Positions 1-7,110 of a stretch of 23,850 nt of DNA are shown here, in pieces. The DNA is from Mycolicibacterium malmesburyense (GTDB taxonomy: Bacteria; Actinomycetota; Actinomycetes; Mycobacteriales; Mycobacteriaceae). The position numbers and the translations under genes are program-made. The stretch spans positions 1 through 23,850 of the forward strand of contig NZ_CVTB01000292.1 in assembly GCF_001050015.1 (NCBI RefSeq). Direction: 5' to 3'. The notes beneath the pieces were generated by a model, which saw only the letters and a program-made list of their open reading frames with translations, was not told where the DNA came from and searched no databases. The number at the start of each line of letters is the position of its first letter. The first letter of the stretch is position 1.

Positions 1-867
1 GGGGGGATCGACGGGCCGGAAGCCCGCCTCGGCCCACAGCTTCTGCGCCTCCGGGGTGTAGGTGAAGTTCTTCAGCGCGTTGGCCTTGTCCAGGTGCGCG
101 CTCGACGTCACCACCGCGACCGGATTCTCGATCTTGAAGGTCTCCGGCGGGTTCACGTACTCCAGGCCGAAGTTCAGCGCCTCGTTCTCATAGGCCAGCA
201 GCACGTCACCGCTGCCCTGCCGGAATACGTCGGTGGCCTCACGGCCCGAACCCGGGCGCAGCCTGATGTGCTGGGTCACCAACTCGGTGACATAGTCCAG
301 GCCGGCCTGGGCATCCTGACCGCCCTTGCTGGCCCACGCATACGGCGCCAACAGATTCCACTTGGCCGAGCCGGAGCTCAGCGGGCTGGGCGTGATGACC
401 TCGACGCCCGGCTTGAGCAGATCGGGCCAGTCCCGGATGTTCTTCGGATTGCCGGGCCGCACCGCGAAGGACACCACGGAGCCGAACGGGATTCCCTTGG
501 TGGCGTCGGCGTTCCAGTCCTTGGCGACCTTGTCGGCCTTGACCAGGCGGGCAATGTCGGGTTCGACGGAGAAGTTGACGATGTCGGCGGGCTTTCCGTC
601 GACGACCGCGCGCGACTGGTCACCCGAGGCGCCATAGGACGTCGTGACACCGACACCCTCACCCTCCGGTGTGGCCGCGAAGGCGGGGATGACCTTGCTC
701 CACCCCGGCTCGGGCACGGCGTACGCGACGAGCGTCAGCGTCGTGTCGGCGCCGTTGCCGCCGTCCCCGCCCACCACGTCGCTCGAACCGCCACTGCAGG
801 CGGTGAGCACGGTGGCGGTGGTGGCCAGCGCCATGGCGGCGCGCCAGGTGTTGCGGAATTTGATCAT
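1..867 (-). CDS. subI: Sulfate-binding lipoprotein of sulfate ABC transporter (3' end outside window)
   Basis: Periplasmic-side substrate-binding component of the CysA/CysT/CysW sulfate importer. The 289 visible residues start at ATG 867. They open with a lipoprotein signal (MIKFRNTWR, hydrophobic stretch, lipobox LTAC with the acylated Cys at residue 24). The mature part shows hallmarks of the sulfate/thiosulfate-binding family: TLTLVAYAVPEPGW, a TTSYGASGDQSRAVV segment, PADIVNFSVEPD, NPKNIRDWPDLLKPGVEVITPSP and GSGRE near the C-terminal half. The reading frame is open at base 1, so about 50-60 residues are missing by family length. A good Shine-Dalgarno (GAAAGG, 879-874) lies 6 nt before the ATG. 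Upstream lies a polycysteine leader ORF that probably attenuates it. CysT/W/A genes would be expected just outside the left edge. Confidence 0.95.
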   Translation of the reverse strand, partial: MIKFRNTWRAAMALATTATVLTACSGGSSDVVGGDGGNGADTTLTLVAYAVPEPGWSKVIPAFAATPEGEGVGVTTSYGASGDQSRAVVDGKPADIVNFSVEPDIARLVKADKVAKDWNADATKGIPFGSVVSFAVRPGNPKNIRDWPDLLKPGVEVITPSPLSSGSAKWNLLAPYAWASKGGQDAQAGLDYVTELVTQHIRLRPGSGREATDVFRQGSGDVLLAYENEALNFGLEYVNPPETFKIENPVAVVTSSAHLDKANALKNFTYTPEAQKLWAEAGFRPVDPP

Positions 868-985
868 CGGTGACCTTTCGTTGGGGGATTTCGGTGGACC
901 CGACCCGACGGAAAGGCGATGGATCTCAGCGCGAGGCTTCATCCCACAACCGTTACCGACACCGAACCGCGGACGGGCGGAGGAG
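868..985 (-). promoter_or_regulatory. subI leader: candidate Shine-Dalgarno sequestration region
   Basis: This 118-nt untranslated stretch separates the stop codon of the polycysteine short ORF from the subI start. The subI Shine-Dalgarno GAAAGG (879-874) has a perfect 6-nt complement, CCTTTC, at 916-911 on the same transcript, so the ribosome site can be hidden in a hairpin with a loop of about 31 nt. In the M. smegmatis polycysteine attenuators, ribosome behaviour on the Cys codons decides whether the downstream Shine-Dalgarno is free. The pairing is seen in the sequence; its role here is inferred. Confidence 0.55.
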
Positions 986-1078
986 TCAGCAACAACAACA
1001 AACGTCGGCAACAGCGCTGTGACTCACGGCAATGAGGGCCAGCACATGGCCGCTCTTGTTGCCGGACGCCGTTTGCAT
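986..1078 (-). CDS. Polycysteine leaderless leader peptide (30 aa) upstream of subI
   Basis: Short ORF from ATG 1078 to TGA 986. It encodes 30 residues that begin MQTASGNKSG and end ADVCCCC, with four consecutive Cys codons (TGT TGT TGT TGC) directly before the stop. A TAGGCT -10 box lies exactly 7 nt before the ATG, so the transcript should start at the A of the start codon (leaderless), and no Shine-Dalgarno is needed. Polycysteine leaderless short ORFs are known in M. smegmatis as cysteine-responsive attenuators of sulfur-assimilation operons, one of them in front of the subI operon. When cysteine is scarce, ribosomes slow on the Cys codons and downstream expression rises. In-frame GTGs (1045 and 1027) are alternative starts, but the ATG fits the -10 spacing best. 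Confidence 0.85.
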   Translation of the reverse strand: MQTASGNKSGHVLALIAVSHSAVADVCCCC

Positions 1079-1085
1079 GGCGGGA

Positions 1086-1091
1086 AGCCTA
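1086..1091 (-). promoter_or_regulatory. -10 box for the polycysteine leader / subI transcript
   Basis: TAGGCT on the minus strand fits the mycobacterial TANNNT -10 consensus and is followed by 7 nt (TCCCGCC) and then the ATG of the polycysteine ORF. A TTGACG element (1118-1113) lies upstream, but with a 21-nt spacer, too long to be a confident -35. Confidence 0.6.
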
Positions 1092-1132
1092 ACAGAGTTC
1101 TCCCAACCTGCTCGTCAAGGGTTTCGGAGGCG

Positions 1133-1210
1133 TCAGCGGGTGTAGAGCCACATGACGATCACCAAGATCACCAGGATGACCAGCACCAACGTCACCCGCG
1201 AGCGCGGCAT
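1133..1210 (-). CDS. 25-aa single-span membrane microprotein
   Basis: Tiny ORF with ATG at 1210 and TGA at 1133-1135. It encodes MPRSRVTLVLVILVIVM-like sequence: a basic N-terminus (PRSR), about 17 strongly hydrophobic residues and a short WLYTR tail, the profile of a single-span membrane peptide with a positively charged inside end. It starts 8 nt after the stop of the 64-aa membrane protein; GGTGGG precedes the ATG but is very close to it. The two probably share one transcript. No function is recognised. The composition (hydrophobic, with Arg at both ends) makes a chance ORF less likely, but conservation is needed to prove it. Confidence 0.5.
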   Translation of the reverse strand: MPRSRVTLVLVILVILVIVMWLYTR

Positions 1211-1218
1211 CCCACCGC

Positions 1219-1413
1219 TCACTGGTCGGCGTCCCGTTCGTGGCGGACATGGCGCAGCAACCTGATTCCGTTACCGAGGGCACCGTCGAGCACGACCGCG
1301 ATGCCGTACGCCAAAGCGAGGACGACCGGCATCACCACCGCGGTCTGGGCGACGAACGGCAGACCGGTGAGCCAGAGCTCGACACCGTCCCACCAACTCA
1401 GGAAGCCACCCAC
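1219..1413 (-). CDS. Small conserved-type membrane protein (64 aa)
   Basis: ORF from GTG 1413 to TGA 1219. The protein begins MGGFLSWWDGVELWLTGLPF, has a hydrophobic segment at about residues 18-43 (QTAVVMPVVLALAYGIAVVL), and ends in a basic, polar tail (RLLRHVRHERDADQ). One or two membrane spans are likely. Its position next to subI matches the small membrane protein Rv2401A of M. tuberculosis (recalled, not compared here). The GTG is supported by a TAGGCT -10 box 6 nt upstream, a leaderless arrangement, and no Shine-Dalgarno is present. It is divergent from the FAD monooxygenase, with only 24 bp between the two start codons. Function unknown. Confidence 0.75.
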   Translation of the reverse strand: MGGFLSWWDGVELWLTGLPFVAQTAVVMPVVLALAYGIAVVLDGALGNGIRLLRHVRHERDADQ

Positions 1414-1419
1414 GCGGCC

Positions 1420-1425
1420 AGCCTA
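1420..1425 (-). promoter_or_regulatory. -10 box of leaderless 64-aa membrane gene
   Basis: TAGGCT (minus strand) ends 6 nt (GGCCGC) before GTG 1413. It lies inside the 24-bp divergent space and overlaps an 8-bp perfect palindrome, GCCTAGGC (1421-1428), that could bind a factor acting on both directions. Confidence 0.5.
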
Positions 1426-1437
1426 GGCGATGCGAGG

Positions 1438-2661
1438 ATGAAGCCCGTGCCCGTCGACACCACCTGCATCATCGCCGGCGGCGGTCCGGCAGGCATGATG
1501 CTCGCGTTGATCCTCGCCCGCGCCGGGGTCGAGGTCACCGTGATGGAGAAACACGCCGACTTCCTGCGCGACTTTCGCGGTGACACCGTGCATGCGAGCA
1601 CGCTGCGACTGCTCGACGAGTTGGGGCTCTCCGACGAGTTCGCCGCCGTTCCGCACCGGGAGATCGACACGCTCACGCTGACGGTGCAGGGCACGCAGGT
1701 CTCCATGGACCTGCGACGAATTCCCGGTCCGCACAAGCACATTGCGCTCGTCCCGCAGTGGGATTTCCTGGAACTGCTCGCCTCGGCCGCGGCCCGCGAG
1801 CCGTCGTTCACGCTGCTGCGCAGCACCGAGGTGCTCGCGCCGATCCGTGAGGGCGGCAAGGTGGTCGGCGTCCGCTACCGCGGCACCGACGGGGAGGTGC
1901 GCGAGATGCGCGCGACGCTGACCGTTGCCTGCGACGGCCGGTCGTCGACGCTGCGCACCGAGATGGGACTCGAGCCGACGAACTTCGGCGCGCCGATGGA
2001 CGTCTGGTGGTTCCGGGTGCCCCGTGCCCCGGAGGATCCGCACGGGCTCGCCGGCGTCCTGGGGGCCGGGCACGCACAGATCGTCATCGACCGCGGCGAT
2101 TACTACCAGTGCGCCTACGTCATCCCGAAGGGCCGCGACGCGCAATTGCGCGCGCAGGGCGTCGCGTCGCTGCACCGCGGGGTGGTGGCGCTGGTGCCGT
2201 GGGTGGCCGACCGTATCGGGGCGGTGACGTCGTTCGACGAGGTGAAGCTGCTCGACGTGCAACTGAACCGGCTCAGGCGCTGGTACACCGACGGCCTGCT
2301 GCTGATCGGCGACGCGGCCCACGCGATGTCACCGGTCGGCGGGGTCGGAATCAACCTGGCGGTCGCCGACGCCGTCGCCGCGGGGCGGATCCTGGCGGGG
2401 CCGTTGCGCTCGGGCACGTTGTCGCGCAGGCATCTGGCCCGGGTCCAGGTGCGGCGCTGGCTGGCGACGGCGCTGATCCAGTCGGTGCAGAGGCTGATCC
2501 ACCGCCGCGTCATCGCCGTCGCGGTCGCGTCGACGGAGCAGGCCGAGGCGCCGCGGTTCGTGCGTGTCGCGGCGGGGTTGCCGGTGCTGCGCCGGCTGGC
2601 GGCCTACGGCGTGGCGATCGGTCCGTTACCGGAACACATTCCGGCCTTCGCCCGCCGCTGA
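1438..2661 (+). CDS. FAD-dependent monooxygenase (group A, PHBH/UbiH-like)
   Basis: A 407-residue flavoprotein hydroxylase. It shows the N-terminal FAD-binding Rossmann motif GGGPAG (residues 14-19) after IIA, the VTVMEKHADFLRDFRGDT segment in which Glu37 would bind the ribose and Arg44/47 the flavin region, the CDGRSSTLR motif, and the second FAD motif LLIGDAAHAMSPVGGVGINLAVADA (Asp292). This set is typical of single-component aromatic or polyketide hydroxylases that use NAD(P)H and O2. ATG 1438 is preferred because the nucleotide motif starts soon after it; GTG 1447 is possible, and the long upstream extension of the frame overlaps the divergent membrane gene. No strong Shine-Dalgarno is visible. 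The substrate is not predictable. It is not part of the remembered M. tuberculosis gene order here, so it looks like an accessory gene. Confidence 0.85.
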   Translation: MKPVPVDTTCIIAGGGPAGMMLALILARAGVEVTVMEKHADFLRDFRGDTVHASTLRLLDELGLSDEFAAVPHREIDTLTLTVQGTQVSMDLRRIPGPHKHIALVPQWDFLELLASAAAREPSFTLLRSTEVLAPIREGGKVVGVRYRGTDGEVREMRATLTVACDGRSSTLRTEMGLEPTNFGAPMDVWWFRVPRAPEDPHGLAGVLGAGHAQIVIDRGDYYQCAYVIPKGRDAQLRAQGVASLHRGVVALVPWVADRIGAVTSFDEVKLLDVQLNRLRRWYTDGLLLIGDAAHAMSPVGGVGINLAVADAVAAGRILAGPLRSGTLSRRHLARVQVRRWLATALIQSVQRLIHRRVIAVAVASTEQAEAPRFVRVAAGLPVLRRLAAYGVAIGPLPEHIPAFARR

Positions 2662-2719
2662 CGGCGCGTCGAACGCCGACGAGTAGACGGCGAGCACGTC
2701 GGCAGTCGATGATGACGGC

Positions 2720-4756
2720 ATGGTTCTGCAACAAACCGGGCCGTCGGACGGGTCGACGGAGGCGGAGAACGGGGCGAAGCCCGCCCAGGCCGTCCTATCG
2801 AACACCCCGTTGACCGTGACGGCGCCGACGCCGTACGCGCCCACCGGTGCATTGCGGAATCCGTTTCCGCCGATCGCCGACTACGGATTTCTGTCCGATT
2901 GCGAGAACACCTGCCTGATCTCGTCGGCCGGATCGGTCGAGTGGTTGTGCGTGCCGCGCCCCGACTCGCCGAGCGTGTTCGGTGCGATCCTCGATCGCGG
3001 CGCCGGCCATTTCCGGCTCGGCCCCTACGGGGTGACGGTGCCCTCGGCGCGGCGCTATCTGCCCGGCAGCCTGATTCTGGAGACGACCTGGCAGACCCAC
3101 ACCGGCTGGCTGATCGTGCGCGAGGCGCTGGTGATGGGCCCCTGGCACGACCTGGAGACCCGGTCGCGCACCCATCGCCGCACGCCGATGGACTGGGACG
3201 CCGAGCACATCCTGCTGCGCACCGTGCGATGTGTGAGCGGCACGGTCGAACTGGTGATGAACTGCGAGCCGGCGTTCGATTACCACCGCATCCCCGCGAC
3301 GTGGGAGTACTCGGCGCAGGCGTACGGCGAGGCCATCGCGCGCGCCAGCCGCGACGCCGACGCCCATCCCACGCTGCGGCTCACCACGAATCTGCGGCTC
3401 GGCCTGGAGGGCCACGAGGCCCGGGCACGCACCCGCATGAAGGAGGGCGACAACGCGTTCGTCGCGCTGTCGTGGTCGAAGCACCCGGCGCCGCAGACGT
3501 ACGAAGAGGCCGCCGACAAGATGTGGCAGACCAGCGAGGCCTGGCGGCAGTGGATCAACGTCGGCGATTTCCCGGACCACCCGTGGCGGGCCTACCTGCA
3601 GCGCAGTGCGCTGACGTTGAAGGGGCTGACCTACTCCCCGACCGGCGCCCTGCTGGCGGCGCCCACCACGTCGCTGCCGGAAACGCCTCAGGGCGAACGC
3701 AATTGGGACTACCGCTATGCGTGGGTGCGGGATTCGACGTTCGCGCTGTGGGGCCTGTACACGTTGGGACTCGACCGCGAGGCCGACGACTTCTTCGCGT
3801 TCATCGCCGACGTGTCCGGCGCGAACAACGGTGAGCGGCACCCGCTTCAGGTGATGTACGCCGTCGGCGGCGAGCGCACGCTGGTCGAGGAGGAACTGCG
3901 CCACCTGTCCGGCTACGACGGCGCGCGCCCGGTGCGCATCGGCAACGGCGCCTACAACCAGATGCAGCACGACATCTGGGGCACCATGCTCGATTCGGTG
4001 TATCTGCACGCCAAATCGCGCGAGCAGATCTCCGACACGCTGTGGCCGGTGTGCAAGCAGCAGGTCGAAGAGGCGATCAAACACTGGAAGGAACCCGACC
4101 GCGGGATCTGGGAGGTGCGCGGCGAGCCGCAGCACTTCACGAGTTCGAAGATCATGTGCTGGGTGGCGCTGGACCGCGGCTCCAAGCTCGCCGAACTGCA
4201 GGGCGAGAAGTCCTATGCCCAGCAGTGGCGCGCGATCGCCGAGGAGATCAAGGCCGACGTGCTCAGGCACGGCGTCGACTCGCGCGGCGTGTTGACGCAA
4301 CGGTACGGCGACGACGCGCTCGACGCCTCGCTGTTGCTGGCCGTGCTGACCCGGTTCCTGCCGCCCGACGATCCGCGGGTGCGCGCGACGGTGTTGGCGA
4401 TCGCCGACGAGCTCACCGAGGAAGGCCTGGTGCTGCGCTACCGCGTCGAGGAGACCGACGACGGGCTGGCCGGCGAGGAGGGCACCTTCACGATCTGTTC
4501 GTTCTGGCTGGTGTCCGCGCTTGTCGAGATCGGCGAGATCAGCCGCGCCAAGCACCTGTGCGAACGGCTGTTGTCGTTCGCCAGCCCGCTGCACCTCTAC
4601 GCCGAGGAGATCGAGCCGCGCACCGGCCGCCACCTGGGCAACTTCCCGCAGGCGTTCACCCACCTGGCGTTGATCAACGCGGTCGTGCACGTGATCCGGG
4701 CCGAGGAGGAGGCCGACAGCTCCGGGGTGTTCGTCCCCGCGAACGCCCCGATGTAG
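2720..4756 (+). CDS. GH15-family trehalase
   Basis: A 678-residue cytoplasmic glycoside hydrolase with the N-terminal trehalase-type beta domain (PIADYGFLSDCENTCLISS, WLCVPRPDSPSVFGAILD, near residues 50-90) and a C-terminal (alpha/alpha)6 barrel. Barrel motifs seen are NWDYRYAWVRDSTF from Asn328, EVRGEPQHFTSSKIMCW (Glu469 in the GEP motif, the likely general acid) and GEEGTFTICSFWLV (Glu586/Glu587, the likely general base). This is the hallmark set of the mycobacterial GH15 trehalases (Rv2402/MSMEG_4535 type), which hydrolyse trehalose to two glucoses, with phosphate and Mg2+ reported as needed. The length is close to the roughly 670 aa of those enzymes. ATG 2720 follows the monooxygenase by 58 bp and has no strong Shine-Dalgarno. 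The first 45 or so residues are low-complexity, so the true start could lie a little downstream. Confidence 0.92.
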   Translation: MVLQQTGPSDGSTEAENGAKPAQAVLSNTPLTVTAPTPYAPTGALRNPFPPIADYGFLSDCENTCLISSAGSVEWLCVPRPDSPSVFGAILDRGAGHFRLGPYGVTVPSARRYLPGSLILETTWQTHTGWLIVREALVMGPWHDLETRSRTHRRTPMDWDAEHILLRTVRCVSGTVELVMNCEPAFDYHRIPATWEYSAQAYGEAIARASRDADAHPTLRLTTNLRLGLEGHEARARTRMKEGDNAFVALSWSKHPAPQTYEEAADKMWQTSEAWRQWINVGDFPDHPWRAYLQRSALTLKGLTYSPTGALLAAPTTSLPETPQGERNWDYRYAWVRDSTFALWGLYTLGLDREADDFFAFIADVSGANNGERHPLQVMYAVGGERTLVEEELRHLSGYDGARPVRIGNGAYNQMQHDIWGTMLDSVYLHAKSREQISDTLWPVCKQQVEEAIKHWKEPDRGIWEVRGEPQHFTSSKIMCWVALDRGSKLAELQGEKSYAQQWRAIAEEIKADVLRHGVDSRGVLTQRYGDDALDASLLLAVLTRFLPPDDPRVRATVLAIADELTEEGLVLRYRVEETDDGLAGEEGTFTICSFWLVSALVEIGEISRAKHLCERLLSFASPLHLYAEEIEPRTGRHLGNFPQAFTHLALINAVVHVIRAEEEADSSGVFVPANAPM

Positions 4757-4772
4757 GTCACCCCTTCCCGGT

Positions 4773-5819
4773 TCAGCCGGCCAGGGCGGGTTCGCGGGAG
4801 GCGGCGTAGTCGTTCCATGCCACGAGCACCGCCTCGAGCTGTTCGGTCGAATGCCGGCCTAGCCCGCACTCGGTCGAGATGCCGAACAGCGGCAGGAACT
4901 CCGCGGCCAACGCCGCCCTCGTGCGGGCGCCGTCGGCGCCGTCCTCGGCGTGCAGCAGGCCGAGGTAGATCTCGGTGTCGGCCTCCAGGGCGAGACCGGT
5001 CAGCGGCTGCCAGTGTGCGCGCTTGTTCCACGCCGCGACCGTCGCCGCCTGGATCGCGTCGATGCGGCGCGACACGTGCCGCGACAAGCCGTTGGCCAGC
5101 GTGACGATCGCCGAAGCGTCCCTCGGCAGGATGTGCCTGCCACCGCGGGCCGCCGCCTCCTCGTCGGGCGGATCGCCCATGAACGGTGACGCGCCGAACT
5201 TCGAATCGCCGTAGCACAGATGGAATGTCAGCTCGGCGTCGTCGTGCACCCAGGACGCCAGCCGGGCCGTGGCCGCGAAGATCGGCTCGAAACCGCCGTA
5301 GGGGTTGGGGAACCATCCCTCGACGGTCGCCAGCTCGGTCGGCAGGTCCCACTGGATCGCGAGGTCGCCCGGCGGGATCGCCTCCTGCAGCGCCTCCACG
5401 CTTCGCCGCAGCGCCTGCTCGTAGGCGTAAGCCACCTCCACCTGAGAGTCGAACTGCGCGAACGAGTTCACGGCGTTGAACGGAGTCGGTATGGACACCA
5501 GGAAGCGGGAATCCTCGGCGAGCACACCGTCGCGGCGGGCGGCGAAGAACCGGGCGTAGGACTCGGCGGCGACGCTGTGATAGTCGAGCGCGCCGAACGA
5601 CACCGGCGTTCCGGGGCGCACCCGGGCCTTGTTGTCGACCACGTCCAGCGTCGGGTTGTTCAGGAAGTGATCGGCCTGGGTGAGCACCCAGTTCGCGCGG
5701 TCACCCGGTTCGCCGTCCGGCACCCGGGTCACGCCGGGTTGCAGCCGGCCGCCCACCAGACGAAAGGCGGCGTCGACGGACGCAACGTTGATGCTGCCGG
5801 TGAGATAGAAGCCTGTCAT
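4773..5819 (-). CDS. MetE-like (cobalamin-independent methionine synthase C-terminal family) zinc protein
   Basis: A 348-residue soluble protein resembling the catalytic half of cobalamin-independent methionine synthase and its stand-alone relatives (UROD/MetE-like TIM barrel). Landmarks are an IQWDLPTE strand segment (as in DIQWD of MetE), FHLCYGD with His200 and Cys202 matching the H-x-C zinc pair, acidic residues about 20 positions later (Glu220/221), and TECGLGR with Cys318 matching the last zinc Cys. It is about half the size of MetE and lacks the duplicated N-terminal barrel and the usual folate domain. The start ATG 5819 has an AAGGAT Shine-Dalgarno and lies only 15 bp after the SfnB-like gene, so the two are co-transcribed. 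A methyl-transfer or thiol-binding role in sulfur metabolism is inferred; the exact reaction is unknown. It converges with the trehalase gene across 16 bp. Confidence 0.75.
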   Translation of the reverse strand: MTGFYLTGSINVASVDAAFRLVGGRLQPGVTRVPDGEPGDRANWVLTQADHFLNNPTLDVVDNKARVRPGTPVSFGALDYHSVAAESYARFFAARRDGVLAEDSRFLVSIPTPFNAVNSFAQFDSQVEVAYAYEQALRRSVEALQEAIPPGDLAIQWDLPTELATVEGWFPNPYGGFEPIFAATARLASWVHDDAELTFHLCYGDSKFGASPFMGDPPDEEAAARGGRHILPRDASAIVTLANGLSRHVSRRIDAIQAATVAAWNKRAHWQPLTGLALEADTEIYLGLLHAEDGADGARTRAALAAEFLPLFGISTECGLGRHSTEQLEAVLVAWNDYAASREPALAG

Positions 5820-5834
5820 AGCGGATCCTTCGTT

Positions 5835-7067
5835 TCAGAGGAGGACACCGAGCCGCGGCGGTTTCGTGCCGCGAAGGGTGTGGTTGCCGAGGTGGACGTA
5901 TTTCCAGCGGGCCGGATCGTGCAGCGAGTGCACGCGCACGTTGCGCCAGTGCCGGTCCAACGCGTGCCCGCGGTCGGTGGCCGATGCACCTGCCAATTCG
6001 AAGATGCCGCTGGCGATCTCGACGGCGAACTCCTGCGCCAGCGCTTTGGCGGCAGCCACGCGCAACGATGCGGCCGCCGCGGCGTCGCGGGTGATCTCCG
6101 GTGCGTTCAGCGCGTCGTCGACCAGCCCGGCGCCCTGGGCGAGCAGCGCCTCGAGAGCGTACAGCCGGGCCGTGAGCTCGCCGAACCGGCGCACGACGTG
6201 GGGTTCGTCGGCCGCGTTGTCGACACCGGCCTCGAACCACGGCCGCGACTTCGTGGTGACGAACCGCGCGCCGTCTTCCAGTGCGGCGCGCGCGATCCCG
6301 ATGTCGACGGCGGCGTGCAGGGCCTGGTCGAAAGCGCCGAGCACCGAGGGCGGTGCGGTGACGGGGTCGGGGTCGGGCCCCTCGTCGATGACGAACTCGC
6401 CGTCCACGGCGACGTTGGCGAACACCACCTCTCCGCTGGCGGTGCCGCGCTGCCCGAACGACGACCACTGGTCGAGGTTGAGTGTCACGCCGGGGTCGGT
6501 GGGGCGGACGAACACCGTTGCGCCATGCGATGGTTCGGTGTCGGGAATGCGGGCCGCGACGGCGATCCAGCTGGCACCCAGCGTTCCAGTCGCGTAATAC
6601 TTCGTGCCGTTGAGCCGCCACGTCCCGTCGGATTGACGTGTGACGGTGGTGAGCCGGTCGGCGCTGGTCCTGGTGCCGCGCTCGACGGTCGCGTTGCCGA
6701 GTTGGGCGCCGGCGAGCACGTCGCGGTAGATGCGGGGCGCGGGGTCGTTGTCCTCAAGCCCGCTGATCGCCTGGCTCAACACGAAATGCGAGAGCAGCAG
6801 CTGGCCGACCGCCGAATCCGCCTGGGACAGAATGCGTAACACCTCGACAGCGGTGGCGCGGGGCAGGTCGGGGCCACCATGTGCGGCGGGAACGATGATC
6901 CCCAGCAGCCCGGACTCGCCGATCTGCCGGAGCTCGCGTTCGGGCCATGCACCGGTGAGTTCGCGCTCGATCGCGCCGGCGGCGATGTCCGCCGCGATCG
7001 AATGGGCGATGCGCAGCGCCTCGTCGGCCGAAGGGAGGACGGGCGTGGTGCTTTCGGTGGTGGTCAT
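5835..7067 (-). CDS. SfnB/DszC-like flavin monooxygenase (acyl-CoA dehydrogenase fold)
   Basis: A 410-residue member of the acyl-CoA dehydrogenase superfamily, closest in style to the SfnB/DszC/MsuC branch of FMNH2-dependent monooxygenases that oxidise organosulfur compounds. Seen: an N-terminal helical domain with IIVPAAHGGPDLPRATAVEVLRILSQAD, a middle beta domain with LNGTKYYATGTLGASWIAVAAR and WSSFGQRGTASGEVVFANV (this FGQR-x-TASG segment is typical of the branch), and a C-terminal helical bundle ending DPARWKYVHLGNHTLRGTKPPRLGVLL. The catalytic Glu of true acyl-CoA dehydrogenases is not obvious. ATG 7067 is chosen because a TTCCAC-17-TAGATT promoter ends 8 nt before it and an upstream extension would overlap the lysR end. 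The MetE-like gene follows by 15 bp. A two-component system would need a flavin reductase, which is not in the window. Confidence 0.82.
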   Translation of the reverse strand: MTTTESTTPVLPSADEALRIAHSIAADIAAGAIERELTGAWPERELRQIGESGLLGIIVPAAHGGPDLPRATAVEVLRILSQADSAVGQLLLSHFVLSQAISGLEDNDPAPRIYRDVLAGAQLGNATVERGTRTSADRLTTVTRQSDGTWRLNGTKYYATGTLGASWIAVAARIPDTEPSHGATVFVRPTDPGVTLNLDQWSSFGQRGTASGEVVFANVAVDGEFVIDEGPDPDPVTAPPSVLGAFDQALHAAVDIGIARAALEDGARFVTTKSRPWFEAGVDNAADEPHVVRRFGELTARLYALEALLAQGAGLVDDALNAPEITRDAAAAASLRVAAAKALAQEFAVEIASGIFELAGASATDRGHALDRHWRNVRVHSLHDPARWKYVHLGNHTLRGTKPPRLGVLL

Positions 7068-7075
7068 GGTCCGCC

Positions 7076-7104
7076 AATCTAGGGTCGTCGGTGGTGCAGT
7101 GGAA
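7076..7104 (-). promoter_or_regulatory. Promoter of the sfnB-like/metE-like pair
   Basis: On the minus strand TTCCAC (7104-7099) and TAGATT (7081-7076) are separated by 17 bp, and the -10 ends 8 nt before ATG 7067, giving an almost leaderless mRNA. It sits in the 43-bp gap after lysR, so the pair can be transcribed apart from its regulator. Confidence 0.5.
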
Positions 7105-7110
7105 TCGGGA

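Noticed and set aside
94..873. Plus-strand open frames over subI
   Set aside because: The minus strand encodes a clear sulfate-binding lipoprotein with a signal peptide; the plus frames are shadows.
1092..1118. TTGACG as -35 element for the polycysteine leader
   Set aside because: The spacer to TAGGCT is 21 bp, outside the usual 16-19 bp, so it is not claimed as a -35.
2795..4690. 631-codon open frame antisense to the trehalase gene
   Set aside because: A GC-rich shadow frame full of Arg, Gly, Ala and Val with no domain, opposite a clear GH15 enzyme.
5220..6839. 539-codon plus-strand open frame across the MetE-like and SfnB-like genes
   Set aside because: It spans two recognised genes on the other strand and shows only low-complexity composition.
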